Positions 1-12,114 of a DNA stretch of 64,000 nucleotides are shown here, one piece after another. Under the pieces are notes generated by a model. That model did no database searches. It was given only the letters and a program-made list of their open reading frames with translations, and was not told the DNA's origin. The DNA comes from Buddleja alternifolia. Its lineage: Eukaryota; Streptophyta; Magnoliopsida; Lamiales; Scrophulariaceae. The stretch is taken from NCBI GenBank assembly GCA_019426215.1, contig CM033391.1, forward strand, positions 21,596,949 through 21,660,948. Direction: 5' to 3'. The stretch's first letter is position 1. Each line of letters opens with the position of its first letter. A program made the translations under genes and the position numbers.

Positions 1-486
1 TAAGCTGAGAGATTGTTTTGAAGTTGAGGTGATTCATTTTTCTATGCCATAACCAACCCATTTTAGATTCATTTTTAGCAACAAAACATGTTGGGTTGTT
101 ATCAAGTGTTGAACCCCAATCTACCAAATATACATTGTTAGTTCTTTTTCCTTTCAATTTAGTAGACTTAGTCTTAGCGTCATTTATATAGCAACAGTCA
201 CTTGAGAATATGACTTCAAAGCCTTTATCACAAAATTGATTTATGCTTAATAAATTGTGCTTCAGACCCTCAACATAATAAACATCACTTATCATGATGT
301 TCCCCCTATGCACAGTACCTATACCTTTGGTTTTACCTTTGGAGTTGTCACCAAATACAACCTGAGGACCATTGGCAGCTTGATAGTTGATTAGAAGATC
401 TTTGGAGCCAGTCATGTGCCTTAACGATCCACTATCAAAGTACCATACAGATGTATCGGCTCTAGCTCTAGGTACCTGCAATCAAA
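1..486 (-). pseudogene. Start of copia pol (protease and GAG-pre-integrase), cut by window
   Basis: From about 486 down to 1 the minus strand is open in one frame. It begins QVPRARADTSVWYFDSGS, the aspartic protease active-site motif with its catalytic Asp intact. Next come the flap-like stretch ISDVYYVEGLKHNLLSI and the zinc-binding start of the GAG-pre-integrase domain (WLWHRKMNHLNF). The homologous region of the plus-strand element at 23128-23640 aligns along its whole length, but there the Asp is Glu. The rest of pol lies outside the window, so whether it is intact is unknown. Confidence 0.8.
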
Positions 487-495
487 AGGGAAGTT

Positions 496-2711
496 CTATT
501 TCTGTTCAGGTATCCGTCGTTGCTTGGGTCCTTTAACATTAGTAAAATTTTTAGTTTGAATTAGAACTTTAGGAACCCATATTTGCCTAGTCTTCATTGT
601 AGGAATGCTGGCCTTTTTGGGTTTCACAACGTGTTGTGTGTGCTTTTTGGGTGTATAATAATAATATCCTTGATTATAATGGTAGTCATAATCATAGTCA
701 TAATCATAATCATCATAGTATCGATAATATGATCTTGGCTGTCTTGGATATTGGCGCTGGTATTTCCTTGGCGCTGGCTTAGGTTGCACTTTTGGTGCTG
801 GACGCTTAGCGCTTGATTCACAGTGGTCAATCTTATCTTTAGCCTTTTGAGCATTTGGATAAACTCGTCTTTGTGAATTATTTGCTTTAGCCTTACCCTT
901 GCCTGAGTTAGCTTTGACTTTCTCATTTGGCCTCTTACCATTGTCACTAGGTTCATTTTGAGTTTGACCTTGTGAACCTTTTTCAACAAAGATAACACCC
1001 TTTCCTTTGTTGTTTGCCGTAACATTAGATTGATTGGATTGTTTACCTAGTTTATCGCATCCTAAACCGCTCTTCTCACCAAATAATCTAGTTACTTCAG
1101 TCACATTATCCAACTTTCTAGAAGCTTTTGATAATGATGAGATGAGCTGCTCTGATTTAGCAAGTCTAGCGATCAAATCAGCTTCTCTCTTGACTATTAT
1201 ATCAAGATCCCTTTTTAATTGAATCATTTCACTCTCAAGCGATTGGTTCTTCTCAATGCACTATTGCTAAACTCGCAACTCTGCTTTGAGCGTCACTTTA
1301 TCTCTTGTGAGTGATGAGATAATAGCGAGATCATTTTGATATATTTTGGCAGCTTCTTGACATTCATTGCAGTATTCTTTGACTTTGTCAAGTAATTCAT
1401 CATAAGACAGAGGGGTAGATAATTCATTGATTACCTCAAAAGACGCTTCATCATCTCTGAACATGAGACATAGGAGCGCTGAGTCATTTAATGGCTCATC
1501 ATCATCGCTACTTTCTTCTGATGATTCTAAATCTTCAGGTGCGGATGCTGGTTCTGATTCCGCTAGCAAACCTTATTGACGAAGGTTGCTCCTGAATTGG
1601 TTTCTATCCAAGTAATCCTGCCTTGAGGGCTTGGATACATTTGGATAAGGGCAATTTACCTGGTAGTGCCCTGATTTCCTGCAATTGTAACAAAGATTAG
1701 TTTTCATCTTTTGTTCATTTGTTAACCTTGCAATGTGTGGTTTTGAGACCACTGGAGCTGGGAGATTTTGAGCAGACGCTTGGTACTGAACAGGCGCTTG
1801 GGGTGAAGGAACAGAATATTGAGCTGCTTGAAGCTGTTGTTGCATCGGAGAAGGTGCTTGATATGAACTTTGTCCTTGATTATTGAAACCTTTTCCTTTC
1901 TTTTCATATCTCAAGAACTTTCTGAATCTATTTAGCAAGGCTAATTCCTCTTCTTCATTGATATCTAAATTCTTTCCTTTATTCCCCGATTTGCCTTTGA
2001 TCGATCTTATAAGCGCTCCAGATTCAATCACCGGACTACTCACAACATCACTAGCAAAATTCAACTCGAACTCAAATGCCTTGAGCTCTGAAAAGGCGTC
2101 TTCTGGAGTTAGGAGATCCAGCATATTTGATTGTCTCATAGCGGTTGTCTTCATCAAGAATTTACTTGGTAAACTTCTAAAGATCTTGGCCACCATTTCT
2201 CAATTCTGCAAATCCATTCCCAACAATGTAAGTTCTGTAACAAGAGCTGTAAATCTTATATCTAATTGCTCTAAAGTCTCATTGGGTAGCATCTTAAATC
2301 CGTTAAACTTTTCCTTGGCAATGGAAAGTTTGTTTTCTTTGATCTGAGCTTAACCACCACAAATTGTAGCCAACTTATCCCATATTTCTTTGGTGGTTTT
2401 GCAAGACTTGATCTTGTTGAATAAATTGTCATTATCACCAATAGTCGTATATAGAGCGTTATGACCAACATTGTCCAAATTAGCTCTTCGACGCTCATCT
2501 GGAGACCATTCTTGTTTTGGTTTCTCAACGTAACCATCGGGAGTTTCTTCCGTGGCTCCAGGCGCTCTTGTGATAACTTTATATATTTTGATTGGCCCAT
2601 CTGAAATAATATCACACATGTCATCATCACATGAACAGAGATATGTAAATGCTTTAACTTTCCAGTGTCAAAATTTGATTCAGTCAGTTTGGGAACTTTA
2701 GCAAATGCCAT
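496..2711 (-). pseudogene. Sirevirus gag polyprotein, broken
   Basis: Translation starts at ATG 2711 (MAFAKVPKLTESNFDTGKLK). The capsid-like region follows, with the typical copia segment EIWDKLATICGG near 2350. A CX2CX4HX4C zinc knuckle (CYNCRKSGHYQVNC) lies near 1650-1695. A long acidic and coiled-coil tail comes next (1569-1090), then a basic Lys/Arg segment and an unusual Tyr/Asp run near 655-738. A frameshift near 2650 and stops near 2350, 2195, 1573 and 1267 break it into at least four blocks. The knuckle binds packaged RNA in intact family members; this copy cannot make a full product. Confidence 0.85.
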
Positions 2712-2795
2712 AGCGGAAATTTTAAAAGCAACTAGATTTTGAAAAAGGATCTAAACAAGCAGTTATGCTTGGAAATTTTAAAATTTCAACTTTAA

Positions 2796-2809
2796 CCGCT
2801 CTGATACCA
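2796..2809 (-). other. Primer-binding site (initiator tRNA-Met)
   Basis: The minus strand reads TGGTATCAGAGCGG two bases after the LTR end. This is the usual plant copia primer-binding site, complementary to the 3' end of initiator methionine tRNA. Confidence 0.9.
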
Positions 2810-2811
2810 CT

Positions 2812-4348
2812 TGTTGGTCCCAAGTGGTATACGAAAGGGTCTAGAAGGGGAGGGGGGTTTGAATAGACCCTGAAATCTTTTTCGACTTCAAAAGATTTCG
2901 TATTAAAATGATTTTTGGACGCTTGAGAAAGTAGATGCTTGAAGTGTCCAACGCTTGACTTAAGCGTTTACTTAAAATATAGGTGCTTTGGTGAAGCATC
3001 TAACGAAGACTGTTTTTATAAAGTTAACTTAGATTTCAAGAATTGAATACTATAACCGAGTAGGTTTGAGCGTTCACTTCTTTGATCAGTGTTAGCACAG
3101 CGGAATGATTTTTGTAGTCTTCTTTTAAAAGCTTTAGCGTCATAGAAAGTTTCTTAGTTACTTAGCGTTCAATTGTGTTTTACTTAATCAGTTTATGCAA
3201 TGATATGATAGATAAAAGAATTGAGTGAAAAGCAAATGACACAATATTTGTAAGGTTCGTTGGGTGGTGTAATCCCAACTACGTCCTTCTTCTCCTCGAA
3301 CACTTGGAGGCAATTCACTAAAATGATTCTCAAAGAATCACACAGAATCTTCTACAAATTAGGGAGAGATGGATGTCGATGACTTGAGCTCCTTGATCAC
3401 ACAGATTTCTGCTCCAAATCACTTCAATCCCCTTCCTTCTTTCACCCAGAAATATGGCAAGTATCCAACTTCGACTTCACACAGATCGCGAGGCTTGGAT
3501 AGGGGTTTTTCTAAAAGGGTTTGTTTGATTTTGATGAAGTTCAAACAACTAGGAATATCTCAGTAGTAATGTAGTTTTTTCGAAAAGAAAGTTTGAGATA
3601 TTGGGTTGACTGTCTCAGGATTTGAGAAAAGCAAAGAGAATAATTTCTTGAAAGTTTGGCTTTTCTGAGATTGTAAGGAATGAGACTTCAATGCAACAGC
3701 AATTCGACTTGATAATTGTTCTCTATCTTTGGCTTGTTGTTGAAGTCCTATTTATAGGCATTCTTGGAAAAAGTGTCTGTTTGACACATGCAAGGGCGCG
3801 TGTCTCTCACTTCCGCGAGTGAACAACTTTTGTCCTTTTTCCTGAAAATCTACTGCTCAAAAGTTGGTGCTGCAGTTTTTGAATAGTTGACAGTCCAATA
3901 GGGTGGCTTCTCCGTACGTCCAAAAGTGCTTATCACATTTAATGCTCTTATCATCATTGAATGCATTTGAATTAAATGCCCATTGGTATTTAATGCTTTG
4001 AGAATATTTGCATTAAAACTCCTTCTGGACTTAGAAATAAATTCAGGTGAAATTACTTCTGTCCTATAAGGTACCGCTTGACATAGCTGGTCAATTGGAC
4101 GCTTGGAGACTTTATCTTCATTCGAAAATCAGGCGCTTGAGTCTTCGAACTTTACCACTGATAAACTCACTCATAAAATATCAGACGCTTAGCCTAAGAC
4201 TACTTAGCCTAACAATCTAGAACAATCATAAAACAAAGCCTATTACAAATCTAACACTTCAAAGCTGAAAAACAAACTTACATAATTTTGGGGTCTAACA
4301 AAGGTCCTAATTGTCATCATCAAAACATTTAACATGAAATTCCTAACA
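2812..4348 (-). repeat. 5' LTR of the Sirevirus-like element
   Basis: On the minus strand it opens TGTTAGGAATTTCATGTTA at 4348 and closes GGGACCAACA at 2812, so it has TG...CA ends and is 1537 bp long. It is followed after two bases by the primer-binding site, which proves it is the 5' LTR. Recognisable family landmarks are the C-rich tract before CTAGACCCTTTCGTATACC and the repeated AAGCG words. The 5-bp target duplication cannot be checked because the other end is outside the window. Confidence 0.9.
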
Positions 4349-4727
4349 CAACACATAAAATAATAATGAAGGAAGGATACTACATAAGCCCTAGGCGGCA
4401 TAAGCCCTTCCATAAGGCTGCTTGTAATCCTTAGGCAGCATAACAAGTATATATTGTGAATAAATTCGCATTTATACATTACATTTTCTATGAAAGGCAT
4501 ATATTTGTCACGAGTGAAATTGCATGCATTTGGCATTCCATCAAAATCATATGCGAAATGTGAAAAACAAACATCTCTTGTTATTATTTCAAAGAAAGGG
4601 AAAGCTCATGCCCCAAAAGTGAACATGACACGAAAACTAATATCTATACCCCGAAAGTGAGCATGTTACAAAGTATTTACAGGAAAAACAAAATACGAAA
4701 AGGGAAAGCAACTAGTATCCAAATAAT

Positions 4728-7146
4728 CTAAATAAAGGTGGTGGACTCAGGCGCCTCATTTCCTTCTGGAATGTCAAGCTCGTCTGTCGTCTCAAAAAAG
4801 GATTCATCAGGTGGCTGACCACCTGCAATAACATCATCAGGGGCTCTGGCAGACACCTCATCTATGATCTTATTAGCCGTCTCCTTAGGGGCCTCTCCAG
4901 ATGCCTTATTGGCAATCTCATCAGCTATATCAGTAGCTGGCAGATCAGGTGGTCGGATAGCTGGTGGGGTGTAATCAGGAGCTTCTTCACAAGGAAAGAG
5001 AGGGAGCATCATTTAATCCAGTTTTTTTTTTTTAAACAAAGAAAGATCTGTCCTTAGAGGCAAAATGCCAGCCTCTACAAATTGCTTAAGGTAAGAGTGA
5101 AAGCCATGGTGGTAGTAAGGAAGAGCTAAGCCTGTCAATACTTCAAAAATGTTGCTAGACTTCAGATATTCTTCTTGTCTACATTGGTAATAATTCTAAA
5201 AAGACTTGCCCGACAAGGGAGAGGGCGAAACCCTCAGTGGCCTCCTGATGAGCTGTCTGGCGATCTTTCCTTACTTTATCAGCATGACTTGCTCGAGACT
5301 TTGCAAAGTCCTTCATCAGCTGGTCGAATTAGGCAGATAAATTCTTTCTCAAAATACGCTCCCCCTCCAATTCTTTTGATTTGGCTGTAAATTGTTCCTT
5401 TAAACTAGCATTTTTCTTAGCTTCAATAGTAACCTCAGCTAGCTTGCGACGAAGTTGAACTATAGCATCACCACCAAGCACACTCGTTTGCCAACAAAAT
5501 ATACAAGGGAATTAATAGCTAGCTGACGAGAAAGGAATGTCGTTCAAAAATAACACATATGATGAGAAGAAATAAGAATATACCTTCAGCATGGTGGAAG
5601 AAAACTCTTCCACGAAGGCAGAGTTAAAAAAATCGCCCATATAACGACAGTCTTTGGACGAAGCAAGACCTAATAGCTGATCACAAGCTATCTTTCTATT
5701 TCCACCAAGGAAAAGTAAAGTGGAAAAAACCTATCGTGAGAAGGAGAAGTAAAGTGATCATGAGCCTTCTTGGCAGGAGGTACCAAAATGTCAAAAGCCT
5801 TCGCACCAGAAAGCTCACGAGATAGCTGAGGCGGAGGTTGGTCATGAGGACGTTCGGGTCCTATTCCATCAGCATACATAGGAGGGTTCTCTTTCTCCTT
5901 TCGGGAGCATTTGTTCTTGTCTCTCCCATCATCATCCCCGGCAGGTAGCTTGTCAAAGGGGATAGGAGGCGTATTAGGAGCCCTCTTCCTCGGACCTGAT
6001 TCCATTGGCATTTTGCCAGAAGGTAATAATCTGGCCTTACTCTTCAAAGGAGCCCTGAACATATTGACACCTAGCAACAGCAACAAAAAGACATTCAATT
6101 AAAGTCAGGTATTTATTGATAATAATTAAATGATACAGATAGCTAATTAAAACTTATGTATATGCATGTGGAAAACTCATAAAGGGAAAGTAATATTGTT
6201 TAAAAGTATACCTAAGCTATTTCCCAGTGGGGTGTGCATGTAACTCAAATGGAAATGCCTCAATAAGTTCTCATCAATCAAGACCTTGATGTCATATACT
6301 TGCTCATTCAACCTATCCAACATGCGTTGATGAAAAATAGTCCTATCTTTAGGAGAATACCGGGGGTACTTGGGCCTCTCTTCAATCCATATACTGGGAA
6401 ATGACCATGGAGAAGGAGAGGAAATAAAAAAGTAATGGTGTCTCCAATCACCATGAGTTTTAAAATTGTGGGTCAAGAAACGCACCCATACCCTTGCATT
6501 AAAATAAAAAACTCCTTTTTCTAACTTTTTGAGTTGGAAAAACGAGTAAAACTTGTTTGCTGATGGAACTTCACACCTAAAAGAAGACACCATGAAGAAA
6601 GATGCCATGAGGCTAAAAGAATTTGGACATAATTGGGATAAAGGCACTTGATATCGATTGGCACATCAATATAAAAAAAAGGTATTGGAAAGCGCAAACT
6701 GGCCTAAATTTGAGCAACAAAAAAGCATAGAGAGCCCAAAGGGGGCGTGTTTGGCCGAGCTTGAGGAAAGGGGACGTTTATTTCATACCCCGGGGGAAGA
6801 TGTAAATGATTTCTTAATTTTTGAGCATTGGATAACAAAAACGAGAAGAATACACCTCATATGATGGAAAACCCTCATTTAATTTGAGCATCTCGGAACT
6901 GATTTGTTCCTCACTTACTACAAGCAAGACTTCGTTATCGAAAACATCCTCGTCAGACGAGGTCTCATCCCACATAGCATCACCCGTCGCTCCATACTCC
7001 TTGCCGGGCGAGAGGGGCTGAACACGAGATAACGGAAGGCTTATTTTTGTTCTTTCACTAGAATCATTATCACTCGACGACACCTCGATTAATTTTTCGT
7101 GGCAAGAAGACAAGTTTGATGAATTACTCAATGCAAGAGAAGACAT
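4728..7146 (-). pseudogene. Antisense ORF of the Tat element (PF04195-like domain), decayed
   Basis: The first block starts at ATG 7146 and is Ser/Glu/Asp-rich. The middle block (about 6800-6210) contains LPPGYE, SLRFPI and DWRHHYFFISSP, matching the order PPPGFRT, GLRFPL and DWKKRFFFIAPP in the antisense gene at 49706-47112. That is the putative gypsy-type transposon domain (Transposase_28). The next block (about 6080-5688) is Pro/Lys-rich, and the last (5012-4728) is acidic and ends at a stop. A splice-donor-like AG|GTATAC near 6210 and an acceptor-like TTGCTGTTGCTAG near 6070 suggest an intron between blocks. Several frameshifts and stops near 6600-6850 show decay. Function of this family is not known. 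Confidence 0.65.
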
Positions 7147-7934
7147 GGTTTTGCTAAAATTATGAAGAGAAAAGAGATGACGAAATACCTAGAGTTATAT
7201 GTGCAGAGTTATCAAGAAAATATTACCCGAAAAATCGTGAGAGCTCGCTTGCGTGGCTTAAAATTTTCAAAAATATGGAGAGAATGAAGCCTTGTATTTT
7301 TCAAAAATTATGAAGAGAAATAAAGGGAGAAGTGTTGTATCCAAAGATTAAAAAGATATCTTTAAGAGATTGTTCCAAATCCTAAAGGGATTAGAAGAGT
7401 AAAGAAGATGAATTTTTATGGGGGGGTTTTTTAAAATTGGGGAGAAAAAGAAGGGAAGAGGAGAAAATATATATCCACATACATTTATAGCTATTTTCGA
7501 AAATAGCTAGGAGAAGAGGAACTTTTTAGGTATCTTAAAAAGAAAGGAAAAGAGGAAGAAGAATTCTATTTGAACAAGGAAATTAAAAGGATGACTTTTT
7601 ATTGAACAAGGAAGCTAAGGAGAGAGAAAACAAGGAGAACAAAAAAGAGGAGGGAATTTTCGGCCCTATATCCCCAAAAATCACTCATCTAAGGGCCCAT
7701 GGGGTAACCCATGAGCCCACCCTAAGGTCACAATGAGGAATTGATACACCTTGCACTCTTTTTCCCTTAACCTTGGTTTTTCCCGTTAGGTTTTTCTTAG
7801 GTACGGTTTTTAACGAGGCAGTTAGTGTATAAAAAAGGATCAAACCCTCTTTGAAATTATGACAATTTACTGTACTCTCAAGACCTTTTCAACCTTTTAT
7901 TTCAAAATTCTCAAGAGTAGGGGAGCTTATAATA

Positions 7935-8975
7935 TGGATCATAATTTTCACTTCTCCTCAATGGGCTAACATGGAGTGGGCTTGTGTCAAGATGAATAAA
8001 TGAAGAAGGCTTATGAATAGAAAGCTCATGAAAAGCCCAAGTATATGCTTGTGAGAATGCTAAGAGGAAAGCCCAAAGGGAAGCTCTTGAAAATGCTTAT
8101 GAGATTGCTCAAATAAAAGGATATTTGGATAAATCTTATCTCGGGTAATAACAATAACCCACCCAAACTTTGCTTGTTTTTACACTTTTTTATCTAAACT
8201 ATTTTTCGTTACACTTTTTTATCTCAACTCCACGGATTTTACACTTTTCTATCTATTAACATATTCCGGCAGAATATTCTATCGGAGTTTTAGCGCATGG
8301 CGCATATGGCGGAGTTTGATAAAAAAGTATAAAAAAACACAAAGTTTGGATAAAAACGAGTAAACAAAAAATAGCTTGGATAAAAAAGTTTGTATTGACT
8401 CCACTCCAGCGGAATATTTTGCCGAAATATGCTGATTGATAGAAAAGTGCAAAACTCGTGAAGTTGAAATAAAAAAGTGTAACAAAAAATATTTTAGATA
8501 AAAAAGTGTAAAGTCATGCAAAGTTCGGGTGGGTTATGGTTATTACCCCATCTTATCCTAAACTACCAAATCCTAAAAAGAGGGATATGACTTATCGTAT
8601 CCCCCAATATCCGAGAACAAGTTGGAAGCAATTCAAGACTCCCCAACCCTAGCTAAAATCGGCCATGAGGCCTATATAAATAGTTTTTACTTCATTTTTT
8701 GTAAGTTTAAGTTTAGTAGAGAAAGTTAAGTTTTATTAAAGAAAATCAAGTTTCTTATTAAATTGTATTACTCCAAAATTAGGGTTTATGTTCTTGAATA
8801 TTCAAACTTAATAAAAAAAGTCATTCTTTCTCACTTTCCTCTATATACTGCGAGTGTTTTTATATTTGTGAATTGTGAGTGTGAATCAAGAGTTTAGGTA
8901 TATTAATTACAACAATCAATCGAAGACCTTGTTTAGTTCTCCGATTTTCTTGGTGTGAAAATCCGAACCACATCA
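7935..8975 (+). repeat. Probable 3' LTR of the Tat remnant
   Basis: A purine-rich tract (AAGAGTAGGGGAG, about 7913-7925) precedes a block running from TGGATCATAATTTTC to AACCACATCA. It holds a TATA-like CTATATAAATAG near 8673 and an AATAAA-type signal near 8808. Without the MITE inserted at 8142-8549 it is about 620 bp, close to the 619-691 bp LTRs of the complete Tat element. Both ends are estimates because no partner LTR is in the window. Confidence 0.45.
8142..8549. mobile_element. Mutator-type MITE with 9-bp target duplication
   Basis: The ends are inverted repeats: CGGGTAATAACAATAACCC on the left and, reversed, GGGGTAATAACCATAACCC on the right. The similarity continues inward for about 80 bp (ACACTTTTTTATCTAAA words). 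It is flanked by ATCTTATCT at 8133-8141 and ATCTTATCC at 8550-8558, a nearly exact 9-bp duplication. It has no coding capacity. It sits in the probable Tat LTR and is therefore younger than that LTR. Confidence 0.8.
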
Positions 8976-9991
8976 GTTTCATAAAAATCGTAAAAACCCT
9001 AATTATCAGGGGATTTTACACAAATTCGGTAGTTAACAAATGATACCTCATATCAATACTATACTTACTTCAATATGTTTCGTTTAAAATGTCAACACAA
9101 TTTATGCTTAGTGTTGTTTAGTGAAATACTTCTAGTCAAATATTGCATATTTAGATGAACACTTTTGATTCTTGTAAGTCATCAACAAGTTTTTAAAAGA
9201 ATTATCCGTTGTTTTCAAGGTGCAATCCTTATATTTCGAAGAAGTCCAAAACCCAGGCTATGTTTGGTTAAGTTTATGGCCTGTTTTGGCCCAAAATTCG
9301 GACCAAGTCGTGTTTGGTTTGTATAATTCGGACCAAGTCGTGTTTGGTAACGGAGCAGGTATAAGCCAAGTATTGCATGACTTGAGACCTACACTATTAA
9401 ACATTTTTAATATCCGGATCCAGTCATTACTCGGCCTCGGCACATACCCGGCGAGTCCGGGTCTTACCCAACGGATCTGGCTAATTTCTATCTTTGGACA
9501 GTCTTTTGCCGATTTTGTTCTCACAACCGTATTAAAAAAATATATAAAAATAACATTGAATCAATGTTTTAATGTAACACACGTCCAAATATACAATTAA
9601 TCCGGTACTTAAAAGTAAATATATTTAGAACAGGTACATATTTCAAAAAATAAAGCCATATCCATATTCAAGTTTATATCGATTTTTTTTTTTAAAACTA
9701 ACAGCTGGCTAAGCTAAGTTGCTATTTGAAATATGATGGATGATAAAATTGATAAACAACACACAAAACACAATTACGCAGAATACTCAAGAACACCACG
9801 TTCTTGCCCAACCAATCCAATAATAGTCTACAATAAAATATCAAAACCCTACCAAGAGTATTTATGCAATTCCAAATAAGAAACTTACCAAAAATAAAAG
9901 ACTCTTACTAAAAAACAATAACTCAATCCCTAATAAAATAATGTGATATGTAAAACAAGAATAATTATCTCTTCTTTCGCCTTATGTAAAG
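8976..9991. other. No gene; short direct repeat and possible gypsy LTR
   Basis: No credible gene is visible. A 22-bp direct repeat (TTCGGACCAAGTCGTGTTTG...) lies at about 9298-9319 and 9328-9349. From about 9963 down to 9730 on the minus strand, after a purine-rich GCGAAAGAAGAGA, the sequence has a TATA-like CATAAATACTC and could be the 3' LTR of the chromodomain gypsy remnant that ends at 9992. No matching 5' LTR was found, so this stays tentative. Confidence 0.35.
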
Positions 9992-10438
9992 TCACCACGG
10001 CCTCGTTTCATCCATTGGTTCATCCATCACCGGTTCGTCCGACCTCGAAACCTGCTCCACATCAACTCCGTCCCCCTTAAAATCAGCCTTGTCCCCAAGG
10101 CTAAAGTCTGGAAAGTGAGCTTGCAACTCTTCCACCTCGATCCATCTAGCCTCATCAATCTCCTTCCCCTTCCATGCAATTAAAACTTCACGAATGTTGT
10201 CACGGTCACCCTTACGAATTCTCGCCTTTAACACCATTTCAGGTTCAAAAATTTCAGTCTCCAGCACCTCCAAACTCTCGAGTAAATCGGTCTCCACTAT
10301 ATGGTCTCCCCGAGCCCGCTTTAGTTGCGAAACATGAAAACCGGGATAAATCCTACTAGTCGCCAGTAATTGCAATTCGTATGCCATAGGACCAACTTTA
10401 CGTATTATCTCAAATGGTCCATAAACCTTCACTTCCAA
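9992..10438 (-). pseudogene. Gypsy integrase C-terminus and chromodomain
   Basis: The 148-residue frame opens in the integrase C-terminal region ([19 protein letters not shown], then FHVSQLKRA). It ends with a chromodomain: [21 protein letters not shown] followed by [15 protein letters not shown]. In chromoviruses this domain recognises histone marks and directs integration. The stop at 9992 looks natural because an acidic tail follows the domain. The frame is open at the C-terminus, but the rest of pol is broken, so it is only part of a dead polyprotein. Confidence 0.8.
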
Positions 10439-10497
10439 CTTAGAATAAGCTCGACATCCCGATGAATTCTAACGATGAGGCCTAATTTTAAGAAAGA

Positions 10498-11249
10498 CTA
10501 TGTCCCCAACGACAAACTAGACATGTCGCCTATGCTTGCATGTTTCACTATCAATTCTTGAGCCCGAATCAAATTGAATTTCAATTGTTGCAAAATTTCA
10601 TTACGATTCATCAACATCACCCCAACTGAGTCCACCTTACACTTATCAGGTAGGTAACGCCGAATTGGTGACGGAGGCCTGTTGTACACTACCTCAAACG
10701 GCGTGATTTTTGCACTGTTTGGAACGACATTTTATACAAAAATTCAGCCCATGACAACCAACCTACCCACTTATGCGGTTGTTTGGAAGTGAAACACTGT
10801 AAGTAAGTCTTAAGTACTAGATTCAAAACCTCAGTTTGACCATCAGTCTCAGGATGATAAGTCGTGTTATACTGCAATTTTGTCCCCTGCAACTGAAACA
10901 ACTCTTGCCAAAATGCACTCATGAACAAACGATCATGATCACTAACAATCGAGCGAAGCACCCCATGCAATCGCATTTTTTTAAAAAAAAATTCAGCGAC
11001 AACTCGCGCCGTAATCAGCACCTTTAATGCAATAAAATGCCCATATTGTGATAAACGGTCATCCACCAGGAAAAAACATAAAATTCCCATCGAATTAGGA
11101 AGCCCGACAATAAAATCCATCGATATATCTTCCCAAACCATTTTCGGAATATGCAAAGGCTGGAGAAGTCCCGCCGGTGATTGAGATTCATATTTCGATT
11201 TCTGACAAACCAAACAATTCGCCACATACTCCTTTACTCCGTGAAACAT
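10498..11249 (-). pseudogene. Gypsy integrase core, frameshifted
   Basis: The block starts in the zinc-binding region (VANCLVCQKSKYE). The catalytic core follows: WEDISMDFIVGLP (first Asp), VSDHDRLFMSAFW (second Asp) and YHPETDGQTEVLN (Glu), so the D,D,E triad is readable. After about 10720 the frame is lost; the continuation is seen in another frame from 10689 down to 10498 (YNRPPSPIRRYLP, QQLKFNLIRAQELIVKHA). A normal chromovirus integrase would be one continuous frame of about 400 residues. Confidence 0.75.
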
Positions 11250-11429
11250 TCGCTTTCAATAGACACTAGCCTCCAATCTTCGATAAGTCCGTAACACGCC
11301 CTGATGACCCCCTTCAGGTGTATCGTGAAATTCATGTAACAGTCGAAGTATCGAATTGGAATTTCCTATTAACACCAACTGATCCTTATAAAATAATCAC
11401 CCCTCCACTATCGAAAACCCCTGTTTACT

Positions 11430-11975
11430 TGCTAGTTCTTGCTACACAGCTCGAATGATCCCTTGTATATTCTCGTCAAGTTGCTGCTCTTGGAACACGT
11501 CTGATATTGTTGTCCAAACCGGGCCATTGATTGTCGCACACACGACCTCCAATTCCATCCATCGAGACAATGAACCGGCTGCTTTATTAGTTGTTCCCGT
11601 CTTATAGATGATCTCAAAATCATAACCAAGTAATGTCGCAACCCGATTTTGTTGTTCCGGGGTAACAATTCTTTGGTTAAGTAAGTGCTTTAGACTATGG
11701 TGGTCCATCTTAACCACGAAATGAGGACTCACCAAATAAGGTCGCTAATGTTGAACTGCTAGCATTAATCCCATCAATTGTCACTCATATACCGACTTTG
11801 ATAATGAACTTCCTGTCAGAAACTTACTAAAATAAGCAATAGGTCATTGTTGCTCTTGCATTAAAACCGCCCTAACTCCCAACCCCGACGCATGACACTC
11901 AGTCATGAAATCCTTAGAAAAATCCGTCATGGCTAATACCGAAGCCGATGATAAGGTTGCCTTCAAATTCCAAAA
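11430..11975 (-). pseudogene. Gypsy RT/RNase H junction, decayed
   Basis: On the minus strand the region reads FWNLKATLSSASVLAMTDFSKD and then ECHASGLGVRAVLMQEQ, the usual start of gypsy RNase H. It continues with VKMDHHSLKHLLNQRIVTPEQQ and SLSRW in the 11735-11442 frame. Stops occur near 11850 and 11740. RNase H removes the RNA strand of the replication hybrid in active elements. The reading is directly continuous with the RT fragment at 17735-17990 once the inserted block is ignored. Confidence 0.7.
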
Positions 11976-12114
11976 TTATTTGGTGTGTGCCCTTGATGCC
12001 AACGAGGAAATAGATTGTATAGGGCACTTAATTATATTATACAAATGTTTATTCTATTTATAGAAAGGCAATTATCCTTTTGTTCATATAAATATATATG
12101 GCATTAACAAGTAT

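Larger units (their letters stand above)
1..4348 (-). mobile_element. Sirevirus-like Ty1/copia retrotransposon, 5' part
   Basis: Read on the minus strand the order is LTR (4348-2812), primer-binding site (2809-2796), gag (2711-496) and the start of pol (486-1). The element runs off the left edge of the window. Pol is nearly identical in motif order to the plus-strand element at 22459-32934, and the LTR belongs to the same family as five other LTRs in the window. A long gag with a zinc knuckle followed by a coiled-coil tail fits the Sirevirus (SIRE) lineage; lineage assignment is inference. It sits inside the Tat-type remnant that continues at 4349. Confidence 0.85.
4349..8975 (+). mobile_element. 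Tat-type Ty3/gypsy element, 3' remnant
   Basis: This stretch has the layout found downstream of pol in the complete Tat element at 46933-50880: a gene on the opposite strand, a purine-rich tract, then an LTR-like block with a TATA box. Pol would lie to the left, but the Sirevirus-like element at 1-4348 interrupts it. The plus-strand orientation is inferred from the antisense gene. Region 7147-7934 between gene and LTR holds only A-rich untranslated-looking sequence. Confidence 0.6.

Noticed and set aside
1034..1222. Small plus-strand frames within 1-2700
   Set aside because: They overlap the minus-strand gag, whose zinc knuckle and coiled coil identify the coding strand.
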